DNA of 23,904 nt from the NCBI GenBank assembly GCA_937896835.1, contig CALBOJ010000054.1, forward strand, positions 1 to 23,904. Direction: 5' to 3'. This document shows positions 6,992 through 15,090 of the stretch, one piece after another (the stretch's first letter is position 1; each line of letters starts with the position of its first letter). The stretch comes from an uncultured Collinsella sp. Its GTDB lineage: Bacteria > Actinomycetota > Coriobacteriia > Coriobacteriales > Coriobacteriaceae. The translations under genes and the position numbers were made by a program. The notes beneath the pieces are model-generated. The model was not told the origin of the DNA and ran no database searches. It was given only the letters and a program-made list of their open reading frames with translations.

Positions 6992-8640
6992 TGAAGGCGA
7001 TCTGGCTTGCGTGCTGCGCGTGCGGCGATTACGGACTGTTGCAGCGGGAAGTCGAGGGCCGTGATGTGGGTGCACAGGTGCTTCGCGTGGGTGACCTGGA
7101 CGGGCTGGTTTCCATGGCGCGGGCGTTTCCGTCACGCCGCGGGGCTGCCATCATCGCGGCGTCTCTGTTTGATACCGAAGATGTGCGCAAGACTGTTGCG
7201 CGCCTGACGGCCGAAGGCCGCGTGAGCCGCGTGGTCGTGTTGATAGAAGCGCTCGATCCGTCGGATATCGAGGGGCTGTTTCGCGCGGGGGCGACCGAGG
7301 TCATCGCTGCACACAGTATATGCGGCAACGGGCGCACGGGCGAGGGAGCGGTTGATTCCGATCGGCGCATGACGATTGAGCCCGATGCTTTTGTTGATAG
7401 GGAACCCGGGGCGCCTCGCGCTACAAGAGGCCCGCGTGTTGATGATTATGGAAAAGCGGAAGCCGAGCATGGTCGGCGCCCCCGGAACCCCCTTGTACAC
7501 GATGACGCTGGAGGGCCGGCGCAGCATGCTGGCGATTCCCCGGCTGTAGATATGGGATACGTGCACGGCGTGAATCTGGCGGATGAACTCGATGAAGTTG
7601 AGGGCTTTGCCGGGTGCGGCGAGTTGTCGCTGATGCAGCATGAGCAGATTGCGCAGAACGAGCCTGCCTCGCAGACCGAACAAGCTGCCATGCCGGCTTG
7701 GACGCAGCGTGTGGTTGCGGCGGGGGAGACGGGGACGCTGTCACCGACGCCCGCCCCGCCGCCTCCGATGCCGCCGGCAGACGCTGCCGCTTCGCCGCAT
7801 CGAGCTCCGGTCATCTGCGCCATTTCGGGTTCGGGCGGTTGCGGCAAGTCGACGATCGTTGCCACCATGGCACACACATCGTCGCTGTTGGGCTTGCGTG
7901 CCGCCGTGCTCGACCTGGACCTGATGTTTGGAAACCTTTACGACTTGTTAGGCGTCGATGCTCCGCGCGATATGGCGGCACTTATCGAGCCGTCGGCGGC
8001 GGGCACGCTCACCGAGCCGGATATCGTAGCCACATCGATGCGCGTGGCGCCGGGCGTTACGCTCTGGGGTCCCGTCGCGGCGCCCGAGCAAGCTGAGCTC
8101 ATGGCGCGTCCGGTGGAGCTACTGCTTGATGTCCTGCGTCGCGAATCCGACGTGGTATTTATCGATACCTCGGTCTTTTGGGGCGACGCCGTGGCGGCTG
8201 CGGTGGCGGCGAGCGACCGTTGCCTGGTCGTTGGCGATGCGGCGGTGTCGTCCGCGACATCGGCGTCGCGCGTCATCGAACTGGCAAGTCGAGTAGGTGT
8301 GCCGCGCACGCGCATGAGCGCCGTGTTCAACCGGTTCGGTGCGCGCGGGGCAGACGAGGACGTCGCCATGCGCTTTGAGATTGCCTGTGCGTTGAGCTCC
8401 AAGATTCGTATCGCCGATGGCGGGCAGGATCTCGCCGCGCTCATGGCGTTTGGGCGCGCTGACGAGGCGGTGGGGCAGACCAGTGCTTTTGCGACTAGCA
8501 TGCGCGAGGCCACGCGCGAGATGCTCGTGGAACTGGGGTGCGCCGTCGGCCCTTGGGGCGATATGGTCGCCGACCGTGCAACGCGTACCGAACGCCCGCG
8601 TATCCGCCTTCCCTGGTTGCGCGAGGGTGATCAGCGATGA
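6991..8640 (+). CDS. tadZ: TadZ/CpaE-like pilus assembly ATPase
   Basis: A MinD/ParA-type ATPase that in Tad systems places the pilus machinery at its site in the cell. The 549-residue protein has an N-terminal receiver-like domain (about 1-120), a long linker rich in Pro, Ala, Gln and Glu (about 130-268), and the ATPase domain. The latter begins with the deviant Walker A GSGGCGKST (280-288, Lys286), followed by AVLDLDLMFG and a Walker B-like VVFIDTS. The ATG at 6991 overlaps the TGA of cpaB; a GTG at 6988 is also possible, and GGAGG at 6977-6981 serves either. The linker segment near 7388-7550 carries better codon bias in another frame (see findings). Confidence 0.85.
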   Translation: MKAIWLACCACGDYGLLQREVEGRDVGAQVLRVGDLDGLVSMARAFPSRRGAAIIAASLFDTEDVRKTVARLTAEGRVSRVVVLIEALDPSDIEGLFRAGATEVIAAHSICGNGRTGEGAVDSDRRMTIEPDAFVDREPGAPRATRGPRVDDYGKAEAEHGRRPRNPLVHDDAGGPAQHAGDSPAVDMGYVHGVNLADELDEVEGFAGCGELSLMQHEQIAQNEPASQTEQAAMPAWTQRVVAAGETGTLSPTPAPPPPMPPADAAASPHRAPVICAISGSGGCGKSTIVATMAHTSSLLGLRAAVLDLDLMFGNLYDLLGVDAPRDMAALIEPSAAGTLTEPDIVATSMRVAPGVTLWGPVAAPEQAELMARPVELLLDVLRRESDVVFIDTSVFWGDAVAAAVAASDRCLVVGDAAVSSATSASRVIELASRVGVPRTRMSAVFNRFGARGADEDVAMRFEIACALSSKIRIADGGQDLAALMAFGRADEAVGQTSAFATSMREATREMLVELGCAVGPWGDMVADRATRTERPRIRLPWLREGDQR

Positions 8641-9965
8641 GCCTGCAAACGAGGATTAAGGCTGCCGGCGCTGCAGCGGCGGCAGCGCCTGTAGATGCGG
8701 GGCGTCGCCGCGCGGTGAAACGACGCACCAAGCGCGCCGTGATGGACCGCATGGGTTACGACGAAGTGGCGCGTATCAGCGCCTATATCGACCCGGCACT
8801 TGCCCGCTCGGAATTGCGTCCTGCGGTGGAGGCGGCGCTCAATGTTGAGGAGCCGACCGATCTCGCGACGCCCGAGCGCGAAACCATCATCGACGAGATT
8901 TTGGATGACGTGGTGGGCTTGGGGCCGTTGCAGCCGCTCATCGAGGACGACACCGTTACCGAGATCATGATCAACGGCTGCCGCTCGGCTTTCTTTGAAC
9001 GCGGCGGCGTCTTGTACCCCATCGAGCATGCGTTTGAGGATGATGAACAGATCCGTGTGCTTATCGACCGCATCATCTCGCCACTTGGCCGCCGTATCGA
9101 CGAGCGCAGCCCCATCGTCAACGCCCGCCTCAAAACGGGCTATCGCGTCAACGCGGTGATTCCGCCTGTGGCGATTGACGGACCGATTCTCACCATCCGA
9201 AAGTTCTCGGACCGTATCTGCTCGCTGGACGAGCTTGTGGGGCTGGGGTCGCTGCCGCTTTGGTATGCGCAGCTGCTGTCGTGCGCGGTGTCGCTGCGAC
9301 AGGACCTGGCGGTTGCGGGAGGCACGGGATCTGGTAAGACCACCCTGCTCAACGCGTTGTCATGTGAGATTTCCACCGGCGAGCGCATCGTGACGATCGA
9401 GGACTCTGCCGAGCTCAAGTTTGCGCATCATCCGCACGTGGTGCGCCTAGAGGCGCGCGAGGCTTCAATTGAGGGTGAAGGCGCGGTGACGATCCGCGAC
9501 CTGGTAACTAATGCCCTGCGCATGCGCCCCGACCGCATCGTGGTGGGCGAGGTGCGCGGTGCCGAGTGCTGCGACATGTTGCAGGCCATGAACACGGGCC
9601 ACGACGGGTCGCTCACCACACTTCATGCGGGTTCAGAACAGGAGACCGTGGTGCGTCTGACGTTGCTTGCACGTTATGGCATCGATCTGCCGAGCGAGCT
9701 CATCGAGGAGCAGATTGCCATGGCGCTCGACGGCATCGTGATGTCCGAGCGCCACGCCGATGGCAGGCGTTTCGTCTCCTCGTATTCGGGGGTGCGACGC
9801 GCCGCATCGGGTGGCGTAGAGCTCGAGCGCTATGTGACGTTCGATGCCGCCGAGCGCACCTGGACGCTTGACCGCGAGCCGCCGTTTATCGCAGAAGGCC
9901 TGCGGTCGGGGACGCTCACACAAGAGGAGGTGGACGAATGGAGATCACTGTGCCCCTCGTCGTAG
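8637..9965 (+). CDS. tadA: Tad pilus secretion ATPase TadA/CpaF
   Basis: A 442-residue hexameric secretion ATPase of the VirB11/GspE superfamily that powers pilus assembly on the cytoplasmic face. It carries the N-terminal all-alpha region, the TEIMING segment typical of CpaF (about residue 106), the Walker A GGTGSGKTT (Lys234), an Asp/Glu box (VTIEDSAEL), the RPDRIVVGEVRG Walker B region and the histidine-box-like TGHDGSLTTLHA. The start codon shares ATGA with the tadZ stop, so translation is probably coupled. Its 3' end overlaps tadB by 28 bp. Confidence 0.95.
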   Translation: MSLQTRIKAAGAAAAAAPVDAGRRRAVKRRTKRAVMDRMGYDEVARISAYIDPALARSELRPAVEAALNVEEPTDLATPERETIIDEILDDVVGLGPLQPLIEDDTVTEIMINGCRSAFFERGGVLYPIEHAFEDDEQIRVLIDRIISPLGRRIDERSPIVNARLKTGYRVNAVIPPVAIDGPILTIRKFSDRICSLDELVGLGSLPLWYAQLLSCAVSLRQDLAVAGGTGSGKTTLLNALSCEISTGERIVTIEDSAELKFAHHPHVVRLEAREASIEGEGAVTIRDLVTNALRMRPDRIVVGEVRGAECCDMLQAMNTGHDGSLTTLHAGSEQETVVRLTLLARYGIDLPSELIEEQIAMALDGIVMSERHADGRRFVSSYSGVRRAASGGVELERYVTFDAAERTWTLDREPPFIAEGLRSGTLTQEEVDEWRSLCPSS

Positions 9966-10864
9966 GGGGCTTGGCAGGGCTTTCTGTCGCGACGGCGTGC
10001 GGGGCGGAACCTCGTGTGCCGCAGGTACCGCTGGCGGAGCTGGCACGTCAGGCGCTCGAGACGGTGGCAGAGAAGCTGCCGCGTGAGCTGGTGGAAAACG
10101 ATCTGCTGAAAAAGATCGCCCGTTCGTGGGCATCGCTGGCTCCGGCGCATCGCCTTGGCCTCGTGATCGAAGATGCTTCGGGACGTTTGGCGTTTCTGCT
10201 GCTATCGAGCGGTGTCTGCTGCGTTTTACTAACGATGGTGTCGTTATCGCCCCTCGGATTTGCCTTGGGACTTGTTGCTCCGTTTGCCGTTGGTGCCGCT
10301 CGGGATGGCTTTGAGAGCCGGCGCGAGCAACACGATGCAGAAGAGGCAATGCCCGAGGCGTTTACCGCACTTTCCATGTCGCTTGCCTCGGGACATTCGC
10401 TGGCCCAGGGCATGCGCTTTGTGGGCGCTCATGCGCAAGAGCCAGTGCATACCGAGTTTTTGCGGGTGGCGGCGGCGATCGATTGCGGCATCTCGGCGAC
10501 CGACGCGCTCGATGACTTGCTCGTGCGTATCGACGCCCCCGGTCTTTCGCTTGTGACCTTGGCGCTTAAGGTGTCTCAGCGCACCGGCGCTCCGCTTGCC
10601 GACTTACTGTCCGAGGCGTCGAGCATGGTGGGGGAGCGCATTGAGCTCAAGCGCCGCCTGGATGTTAAGACGTCGCAGGCTCGCATGTCTGCGCATATGG
10701 TCGCGGCGATGCCGGCGGGCATGTGCGCGGTGTTGGCGCTGCTTTCGGCAGATTTTCGTCGCGGTCTTGCGACGCCTGCCGGCGCGGGCGCTGTGGTGCT
10801 GGGTCTTGCCCTCAACGCCGTTGCCCTGGTGGTTATCCGGCGCATTATGCGGGTGGAGCTATGA
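9938..10864 (+). CDS. tadB: Tad pilus inner-membrane platform protein TadB
   Basis: A 308-residue membrane protein with a type II secretion F (GspF) domain. It has a hydrophobic pair around residues 85-125, a cytoplasmic four-helix domain with the EAMPEAFTALSMSLASGHSL signature, and a hydrophobic pair at the C-terminus. TadB and TadC together form the membrane platform that the TadA ATPase acts on. GAGGAGG lies about 7 nt before the ATG, inside the end of tadA, and the tadB stop overlaps the tadC start as ATGA. Confidence 0.88.
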   Translation: MEITVPLVVGGLAGLSVATACGAEPRVPQVPLAELARQALETVAEKLPRELVENDLLKKIARSWASLAPAHRLGLVIEDASGRLAFLLLSSGVCCVLLTMVSLSPLGFALGLVAPFAVGAARDGFESRREQHDAEEAMPEAFTALSMSLASGHSLAQGMRFVGAHAQEPVHTEFLRVAAAIDCGISATDALDDLLVRIDAPGLSLVTLALKVSQRTGAPLADLLSEASSMVGERIELKRRLDVKTSQARMSAHMVAAMPAGMCAVLALLSADFRRGLATPAGAGAVVLGLALNAVALVVIRRIMRVEL

Positions 10865-11502
10865 GCGCCCCGGTTGCAGTTGCGGCTTGCCTGTGCGCCC
10901 TGAGTGTATTTGTCGCGACGGGTTTGGATCGGGCGGATGCACGCAAGATCGCAGGGGCCTGCATGCGCGAGGCGGTGCTGGTCGCTGCCGCGGGTCGCTC
11001 GGTGGTCGATGCTCTGACCGCGCGAGTGAAGGGCGCGGTTGGAGCGGGCGGCCCGGCGCGAGTGTCGCTCGGCGAAGTGTCCGAGATGATCGATGTTGTG
11101 CGCTTGGGTCTTTCGGCCGGTCTTTCGTTTGATGCGGCGCTTGAGATTTTCTGCGCCAACCGCCGGTCAGTGCTGGCTCTTCGCCTTGAACGCGCCTGTA
11201 TGGCGTGGCAGGTGGGCGTGGGCACGCGTGAGGACGAGTTGTTGGCCGCCGCGCGCGACCTGGACGTGCGAGCGCTCGAGACCTTTGCCATCACGGTGGG
11301 GCAGGCGCTCGCCCTGGGTGCCCCACTTGCCGAGACGCTGGCCGCTCAAAGTCGCGAGATCCGTGCGGCTCATCGCGCCGCGGTCGAGCGCGAGATCGAG
11401 CGTGCACCCGTCAAGCTGCTGATTCCCACCGGCACGCTCATCTTGCCGGCGTTGCTTCTGTCCATATTGGGCCCGCTGCTGGGAGCAGGCGGGATGATGT
11501 AG
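10861..11502 (+). CDS. tadC: Tad pilus inner-membrane platform protein TadC
   Basis: A 213-residue partner of TadB, also a T2SF/GspF-type protein. It shows an N-terminal hydrophobic segment, a helical domain with ISEMIDVVRLGLSAGLSFD-like content (here SEMIDVVRLGLSAGL), and a C-terminal segment ILPALLLSILGPLL. It is shorter than proteobacterial TadC (about 300 residues), apparently lacking part of the N-terminal region. The ATG at 10861 is chosen because it overlaps the tadB stop in ATGA; the longer upstream extension would run through tadB in another frame. Confidence 0.83.
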   Translation: MSAPVAVAACLCALSVFVATGLDRADARKIAGACMREAVLVAAAGRSVVDALTARVKGAVGAGGPARVSLGEVSEMIDVVRLGLSAGLSFDAALEIFCANRRSVLALRLERACMAWQVGVGTREDELLAAARDLDVRALETFAITVGQALALGAPLAETLAAQSREIRAAHRAAVEREIERAPVKLLIPTGTLILPALLLSILGPLLGAGGMM

Positions 11503-11512
11503 GGAGGAATAC

Positions 11513-11746
11513 ATGAACACGATGACTGACGCTGCTGGCAAGGTCCAGGGCTGGGCGTTTTGCCGGGCGGCACATGTTCGTCAGCGCGCCAAGGAACTAT
11601 TGCAGGAGGAGAGTGCACAGGGTACCACCGAGTATGCCATCTTGGTCGGCGTGCTCGTGGTGATCGCGATCATCGCCATCGTCGCATTTAAGGGCAAGGT
11701 CCAAGATCTATGGAACGCTATCAGCGAGGGCATCAACAGCCTGTAG
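11513..11746 (+). CDS. flp: Flp-type major pilin
   Basis: A 77-residue prepilin. A long charged leader (about 35 residues) ends in ESA, followed by QGTTEY and a hydrophobic stretch of about 20 residues (AILVGVLVVIAIIAIVAF), then a short tail KGKVQDLWNAISEGINSL. The Glu at position +5 after the presumed cleavage and the Tyr after it are hallmarks of type IVb Flp pilins. The residue at -1 is Ala rather than the usual Gly. A strong AGGGAGGAAT Shine-Dalgarno sits 2-8 nt upstream, fitting a highly expressed subunit. Its small size and its place directly after tadC support the role as the main pilus subunit. Confidence 0.88.
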   Translation: MNTMTDAAGKVQGWAFCRAAHVRQRAKELLQEESAQGTTEYAILVGVLVVIAIIAIVAFKGKVQDLWNAISEGINSL

Positions 11747-12273
11747 AGGGCGAGCGCCCCATCGGGGTGCTGCTGGTGTTTGCTTGCCTGACCGTGGCGA
11801 TAGCGGTGGTGCTTTGGGGGCTTAACGCCGCGCGGCAGCAGCGTCCTGGGACCGCCTCCGATTTGGGCTCAGATTCGGCGGTGGCGTCTCAAAAAGATGA
11901 GATGCGAGATGCGGACGATTCGGATGTCGCTGTCACGGCGCAAACCTTTCTGCGGGCGCTCGACAAGCGGTCTGGCACTGCGACGGATTCGCCTGAGGGC
12001 AACGCGATTGCGGTCCGGCTTGCATGGTCCGAGGACCGACCGATGACCGAAGCGGCAGCGGATATGCTGCGTGCCTATCGCGAGGTACCCACGGCACAAC
12101 TTGCTCTGAGCGGCTATCTCGATATCAAGGGCAACGTGTGGGGCGCTATCGTGCGCGACGGACGCGGCTGGGTCGATATGGTGACGGTTGCCGCGGATAC
12201 TGGCGATGCTTCGTGTCGTCTGCGCGCCGTGCGCCTGGTCCCGCAAACAATAAACTCAAAGGAGGGATCGTGA
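11710..12273 (+). CDS. Membrane-anchored protein of unknown function in the Tad operon
   Basis: I do not recognise this 187-residue protein. It has one N-terminal hydrophobic segment (about residues 18-40, GVLLVFACLTVAIAVVLWGL). A low-complexity Ser/Asp/Thr stretch follows, and then a probable extracellular domain of about 115 residues ending in RLVPQTINSKEGS. Its start overlaps flp by 37 bp with only a weak AAGGT upstream, so it may depend on translation of flp; a GTG at 11767 is an alternative but would begin inside the membrane segment. Position between the pilin and pilin-like genes suggests a pilus accessory or surface role. Confidence 0.7.
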   Translation: MERYQRGHQQPVEGERPIGVLLVFACLTVAIAVVLWGLNAARQQRPGTASDLGSDSAVASQKDEMRDADDSDVAVTAQTFLRALDKRSGTATDSPEGNAIAVRLAWSEDRPMTEAAADMLRAYREVPTAQLALSGYLDIKGNVWGAIVRDGRGWVDMVTVAADTGDASCRLRAVRLVPQTINSKEGS

Positions 12274-12274
12274 A

Positions 12275-12493
12275 ATGCATGGCGTTCTGCGTGAAGAGGT
12301 TGGCCAAGCGACTGTGGAATACGCCATCGTCACGGTGGCGCTGTTATCGATCGTGCTGGCGATTGCGGGACTTTGGCGTGCTGGCACCGATGGGCGCTTG
12401 GCGGCGCTGGTCGAGCGGGCGGCATCCCATGGCGTTGCCTCGATGTCGGTTATCGACGCCGCTGCGGGCGCTGAGGACATCGCGTTGTATTGA
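12275..12493 (+). CDS. Small pilin-like protein (Flp/TadE type)
   Basis: A 72-residue protein with a short leader MHGVLREEVG, a prepilin cleavage-like site before QATVEY, and a hydrophobic helix (AIVTVALLSIVLAIAGLW). This is the class of prepilin-peptidase substrate seen in Flp and TadE. The mature part is about 62 residues, longer than Flp, with an Ala/Asp-rich tail. AGGAGGG lies 8 nt upstream of the ATG. It may be a second or minor pilin. Its stop codon overlaps a proposed ATT start of the next gene. Confidence 0.75.
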   Translation: MHGVLREEVGQATVEYAIVTVALLSIVLAIAGLWRAGTDGRLAALVERAASHGVASMSVIDAAAGAEDIALY

Positions 12494-12965
12494 TATCGCG
12501 CGTGAGGACCGGGCGCAGTCTACGGTCGAGGCCGCTTTTTTGCTGCCGACGTTTCTGACGCTCATCCTTCTCGCACTGCAGCCGGTGTGCCTGCTCTATA
12601 CGCGCGCGGTCATGGAGTCTGCCGCCGCCGAGACCGCGCGGCTCATGACCACGACGACGGCGGAGGACGACGATCTTAAGGAGTTCACCCGCCGCCGGCT
12701 TGCCGCAGTGCCCAACGTTTCGATCTTTCATGCCGGCGGGCCGCTGTCGTGGGATATCGAGCTTGGCCGGGCCGGTGCGGGTGGCGTCTCGTCCGTGTCC
12801 GTTTCCGGCGAGGTCAAGCCGTTGCCCGTGATCGGTGCGTTTGCGCAGGCTATGGGTGGTGCCGCCGAGGGCGGCTACGTTGAGCTCAAGGTCGATGTCT
12901 CGTATCAATCGCGTCCCGAATGGCTGGAGGGAGATTATGATTCGTGGATTGCTACATGGGATTAA
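12489..12965 (+). CDS. tadE: TadE-like minor pilin, possible ATT start
   Basis: A 158-residue pseudopilin-like protein. The N-terminus (M)DIAREDRA precedes QSTVEAAF and a hydrophobic helix (LLPTFLTLILLALQPVCLLYT), the TadE pattern, with Gln at +1 and Glu at +5 after a presumed A|Q cleavage. The rest is a beta-rich extracellular part. No ATG, GTG or TTG exists in frame close to the leader. An ATT at 12489 overlaps the preceding stop (ATTGA) with TGAGGA 11 nt upstream and gives a 9-residue leader much like its paralogues. The alternative is the ATG at 12429, overlapping the previous gene by 65 bp. The frame is certain, the start is not. Confidence 0.75.
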   Translation: MDIAREDRAQSTVEAAFLLPTFLTLILLALQPVCLLYTRAVMESAAAETARLMTTTTAEDDDLKEFTRRRLAAVPNVSIFHAGGPLSWDIELGRAGAGGVSSVSVSGEVKPLPVIGAFAQAMGGAAEGGYVELKVDVSYQSRPEWLEGDYDSWIATWD

Positions 12966-15090
12966 GCGTTTCTGGTCTAGACGCGTTTTGACGCGCCGTC
13001 CGAGCTGCCATTGCAAGCGAGGCGGCTTTATGGGTCGAGCCGGTGTCGATCTGTTTATCGAAGACGGCGCCTATACCACGCTTTCTTCTGCCGTGGTCAT
13101 CCTAGTGGTGCTCACATTGTTGTTTTCGTCGACCGCGGCGATATGGAGCATGTCGCGTGCCGGGGACACCCAGGTGGCGGCCGATAGCGGCGCGCTGGCG
13201 GGTGCCAACGTAGTGTCGTCCTATCACACGGCTGCCACGGTGGTTGATGCGAGTATCTTGAGTCTGGGGCTGGCGGGGTTTGCCACGATCGGGACGGGCC
13301 TGGTCGCCATCCTCATCCCGGGTGCCGAGCCGGTTGCCGGCAATATGGTCGACACCGGGATCGAGATCATTAAAACGCGCAACAAGTTTGCCAAAAGCGC
13401 ATCGGAAGGCTTACAGAAAATCGAGACGGCTCTGCCGTATCTGATCGCCGCGCGTGCCACGCAGGCGGTGTCGGCGCAGGATACCGATAGTGTGACCTAT
13501 ACCGGTACGGCGCTTGCCGTGCCCAGGACATCCGAGTCGGACTTTGCTGCGCTCAAAGGGTCAGAGATCTCGACCGATACCATTAAAGACACATCAGATG
13601 ATTTAGAGCGTGCGGCCGAGGAGCTGCGGAAGGCCTCGGAGGAGACGGCGAAGGCAAAGGAGCGCGCTTGGCTGGCGGATTGTGGTGGGTCTGACAAGGG
13701 CTCGGTCGGCAGCTGTTCTTGTATGTGGGAGCGCGCAAAAAGCCTAACGGATCTTTCCGGTGTTCAAAATCCGCATTACTCATCGAGCGTTACGTGGGAG
13801 CCTCAAGTTGCCCTTGATCGCGCGAAGGACTACTACCATTGGCGTCTGACAAATGAGAAGCCCCAGGGCTCGAGTGTCGAGATGAAGGCAGAGTCTGCGG
13901 CGCGTAAGGCGTTTTATACCTATGCGAACGCGGAGGTCGATCGGGCATATATAACCGAGAACGGAGACAGGGTTTCCTCCTATATTCCGCTGCTGCCGCG
14001 CAACTCTGATGAGGTTCGGGCGACGGAACTCTATACCGATGCGGTGTGGCCGACTAGCGTAAACGATGACAAGGCGTATCTGCATTACGGGACGACCTGC
14101 CCCAACTATAAGAAAGGGACGCCGAGCGGATTTGCTTCGGTTGCCGATTACGATGGACAGGATAAATGCAGCAAATGCCATTTTGGCGTTTTGTCGCTTG
14201 GTGCTGTTGCGGCGCCTTCAACCTCTATCGAAAACGGCTTCGAGTATCACTTTGACAAGTTTAAAGACGCCCTGGAGGACTACGTCGACTGTCGCAACAA
14301 GGAGCTCGAGCTCGAGCGTCAGACCGAGGACGAAGCCGACCGTGCGGGCAATGCGTTCGATACCGCCATCAAAGAACTTTCCGGTGAGCGTCCGCGTATC
14401 GCTCCGCCCGGTCGCAACGGCGTGGTTGCCTTTGCGGTTTCGGGTGCCATCTCGAGCCCCGATGAGCTCAGCTCTTCGTTTAACACGGCAGTCAGGCTTG
14501 GCGATCGCGGTGCCATCTCTGCCGCGGTGCTGGCGCCCGATGGGGCGACGGCGCAAAACAACGTGCTTTCGCGATTTTTCTCGACATTGAAGGAACGCTC
14601 GGGTGGCGTTGCCGGCGTACTCGATGGCGTCATGGATGTCTGGGGACGGCTGCTTGTGGGATACGGAGACATCCAAGGTTCGGCCGACGAACTTATGGAC
14701 GAGATGATTAAAGGCCTAGGAGGGGGCAGCGGCGCGTTGGGCTCCATCGCATCGTGGCTCGGCGATACCGTTTCGGCGTCCGTGGCGGCGCTGGGCTTGG
14801 AGCCGTGCGACTTGCGCCTGCGAAAGCCGGTGCTGACCGATTCCGCCAACGTCATTAAGAGTCCGGGGTCTGACATTGCTGGTTTCTCTCAAGCGCAAGA
14901 CAAGCTGCGAAGTATTCCGTTGGGCGTGACCGATCCCAAGGCGCTTTGCGAGGCGTTGGAATATCAAGTCGAACGCACCATTAGCGGCACGGTGTTCACG
15001 CTTGCGGAGATTCCTCTGCCCGGCGGCGGCTCCATCCCGCTCACCGTCGATGTCGCCACGCTGGTTGGCGCTCTGGGCGGTGGGTCGTAA
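12937..15090 (+). CDS. Large TadG-like pilus/surface protein
   Basis: A 717-residue protein with a basic N-terminus, a motif FIEDGAYTTLSS resembling a TadE/TadG prepilin-like signal, one membrane helix (about 50-70), and a very large extracellular part. That part includes Ala/Glu-rich, probably coiled-coil stretches (about residues 225-250 and 450-480) and two Cys clusters (about 249-262 and 388-412), and ends in PLPGGGSIPLTVDV. It corresponds in position and topology to TadG, though much longer than proteobacterial homologues. The ATG at 12937 is chosen for GGAGGGAG about 4 nt upstream; it overlaps the previous gene by 29 bp. An ATG at 13030 would give a shorter leader. Function in detail is unknown. 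Confidence 0.72.
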   Translation: MIRGLLHGIKRFWSRRVLTRRPSCHCKRGGFMGRAGVDLFIEDGAYTTLSSAVVILVVLTLLFSSTAAIWSMSRAGDTQVAADSGALAGANVVSSYHTAATVVDASILSLGLAGFATIGTGLVAILIPGAEPVAGNMVDTGIEIIKTRNKFAKSASEGLQKIETALPYLIAARATQAVSAQDTDSVTYTGTALAVPRTSESDFAALKGSEISTDTIKDTSDDLERAAEELRKASEETAKAKERAWLADCGGSDKGSVGSCSCMWERAKSLTDLSGVQNPHYSSSVTWEPQVALDRAKDYYHWRLTNEKPQGSSVEMKAESAARKAFYTYANAEVDRAYITENGDRVSSYIPLLPRNSDEVRATELYTDAVWPTSVNDDKAYLHYGTTCPNYKKGTPSGFASVADYDGQDKCSKCHFGVLSLGAVAAPSTSIENGFEYHFDKFKDALEDYVDCRNKELELERQTEDEADRAGNAFDTAIKELSGERPRIAPPGRNGVVAFAVSGAISSPDELSSSFNTAVRLGDRGAISAAVLAPDGATAQNNVLSRFFSTLKERSGGVAGVLDGVMDVWGRLLVGYGDIQGSADELMDEMIKGLGGGSGALGSIASWLGDTVSASVAALGLEPCDLRLRKPVLTDSANVIKSPGSDIAGFSQAQDKLRSIPLGVTDPKALCEALEYQVERTISGTVFTLAEIPLPGGGSIPLTVDVATLVGALGGGS

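Noticed and set aside
12024..12428. Upstream extension of the TadE-like frame to 12024
   Set aside because: It runs through two other genes in a different frame; the Arg/Ser-rich translation is not protein-like.
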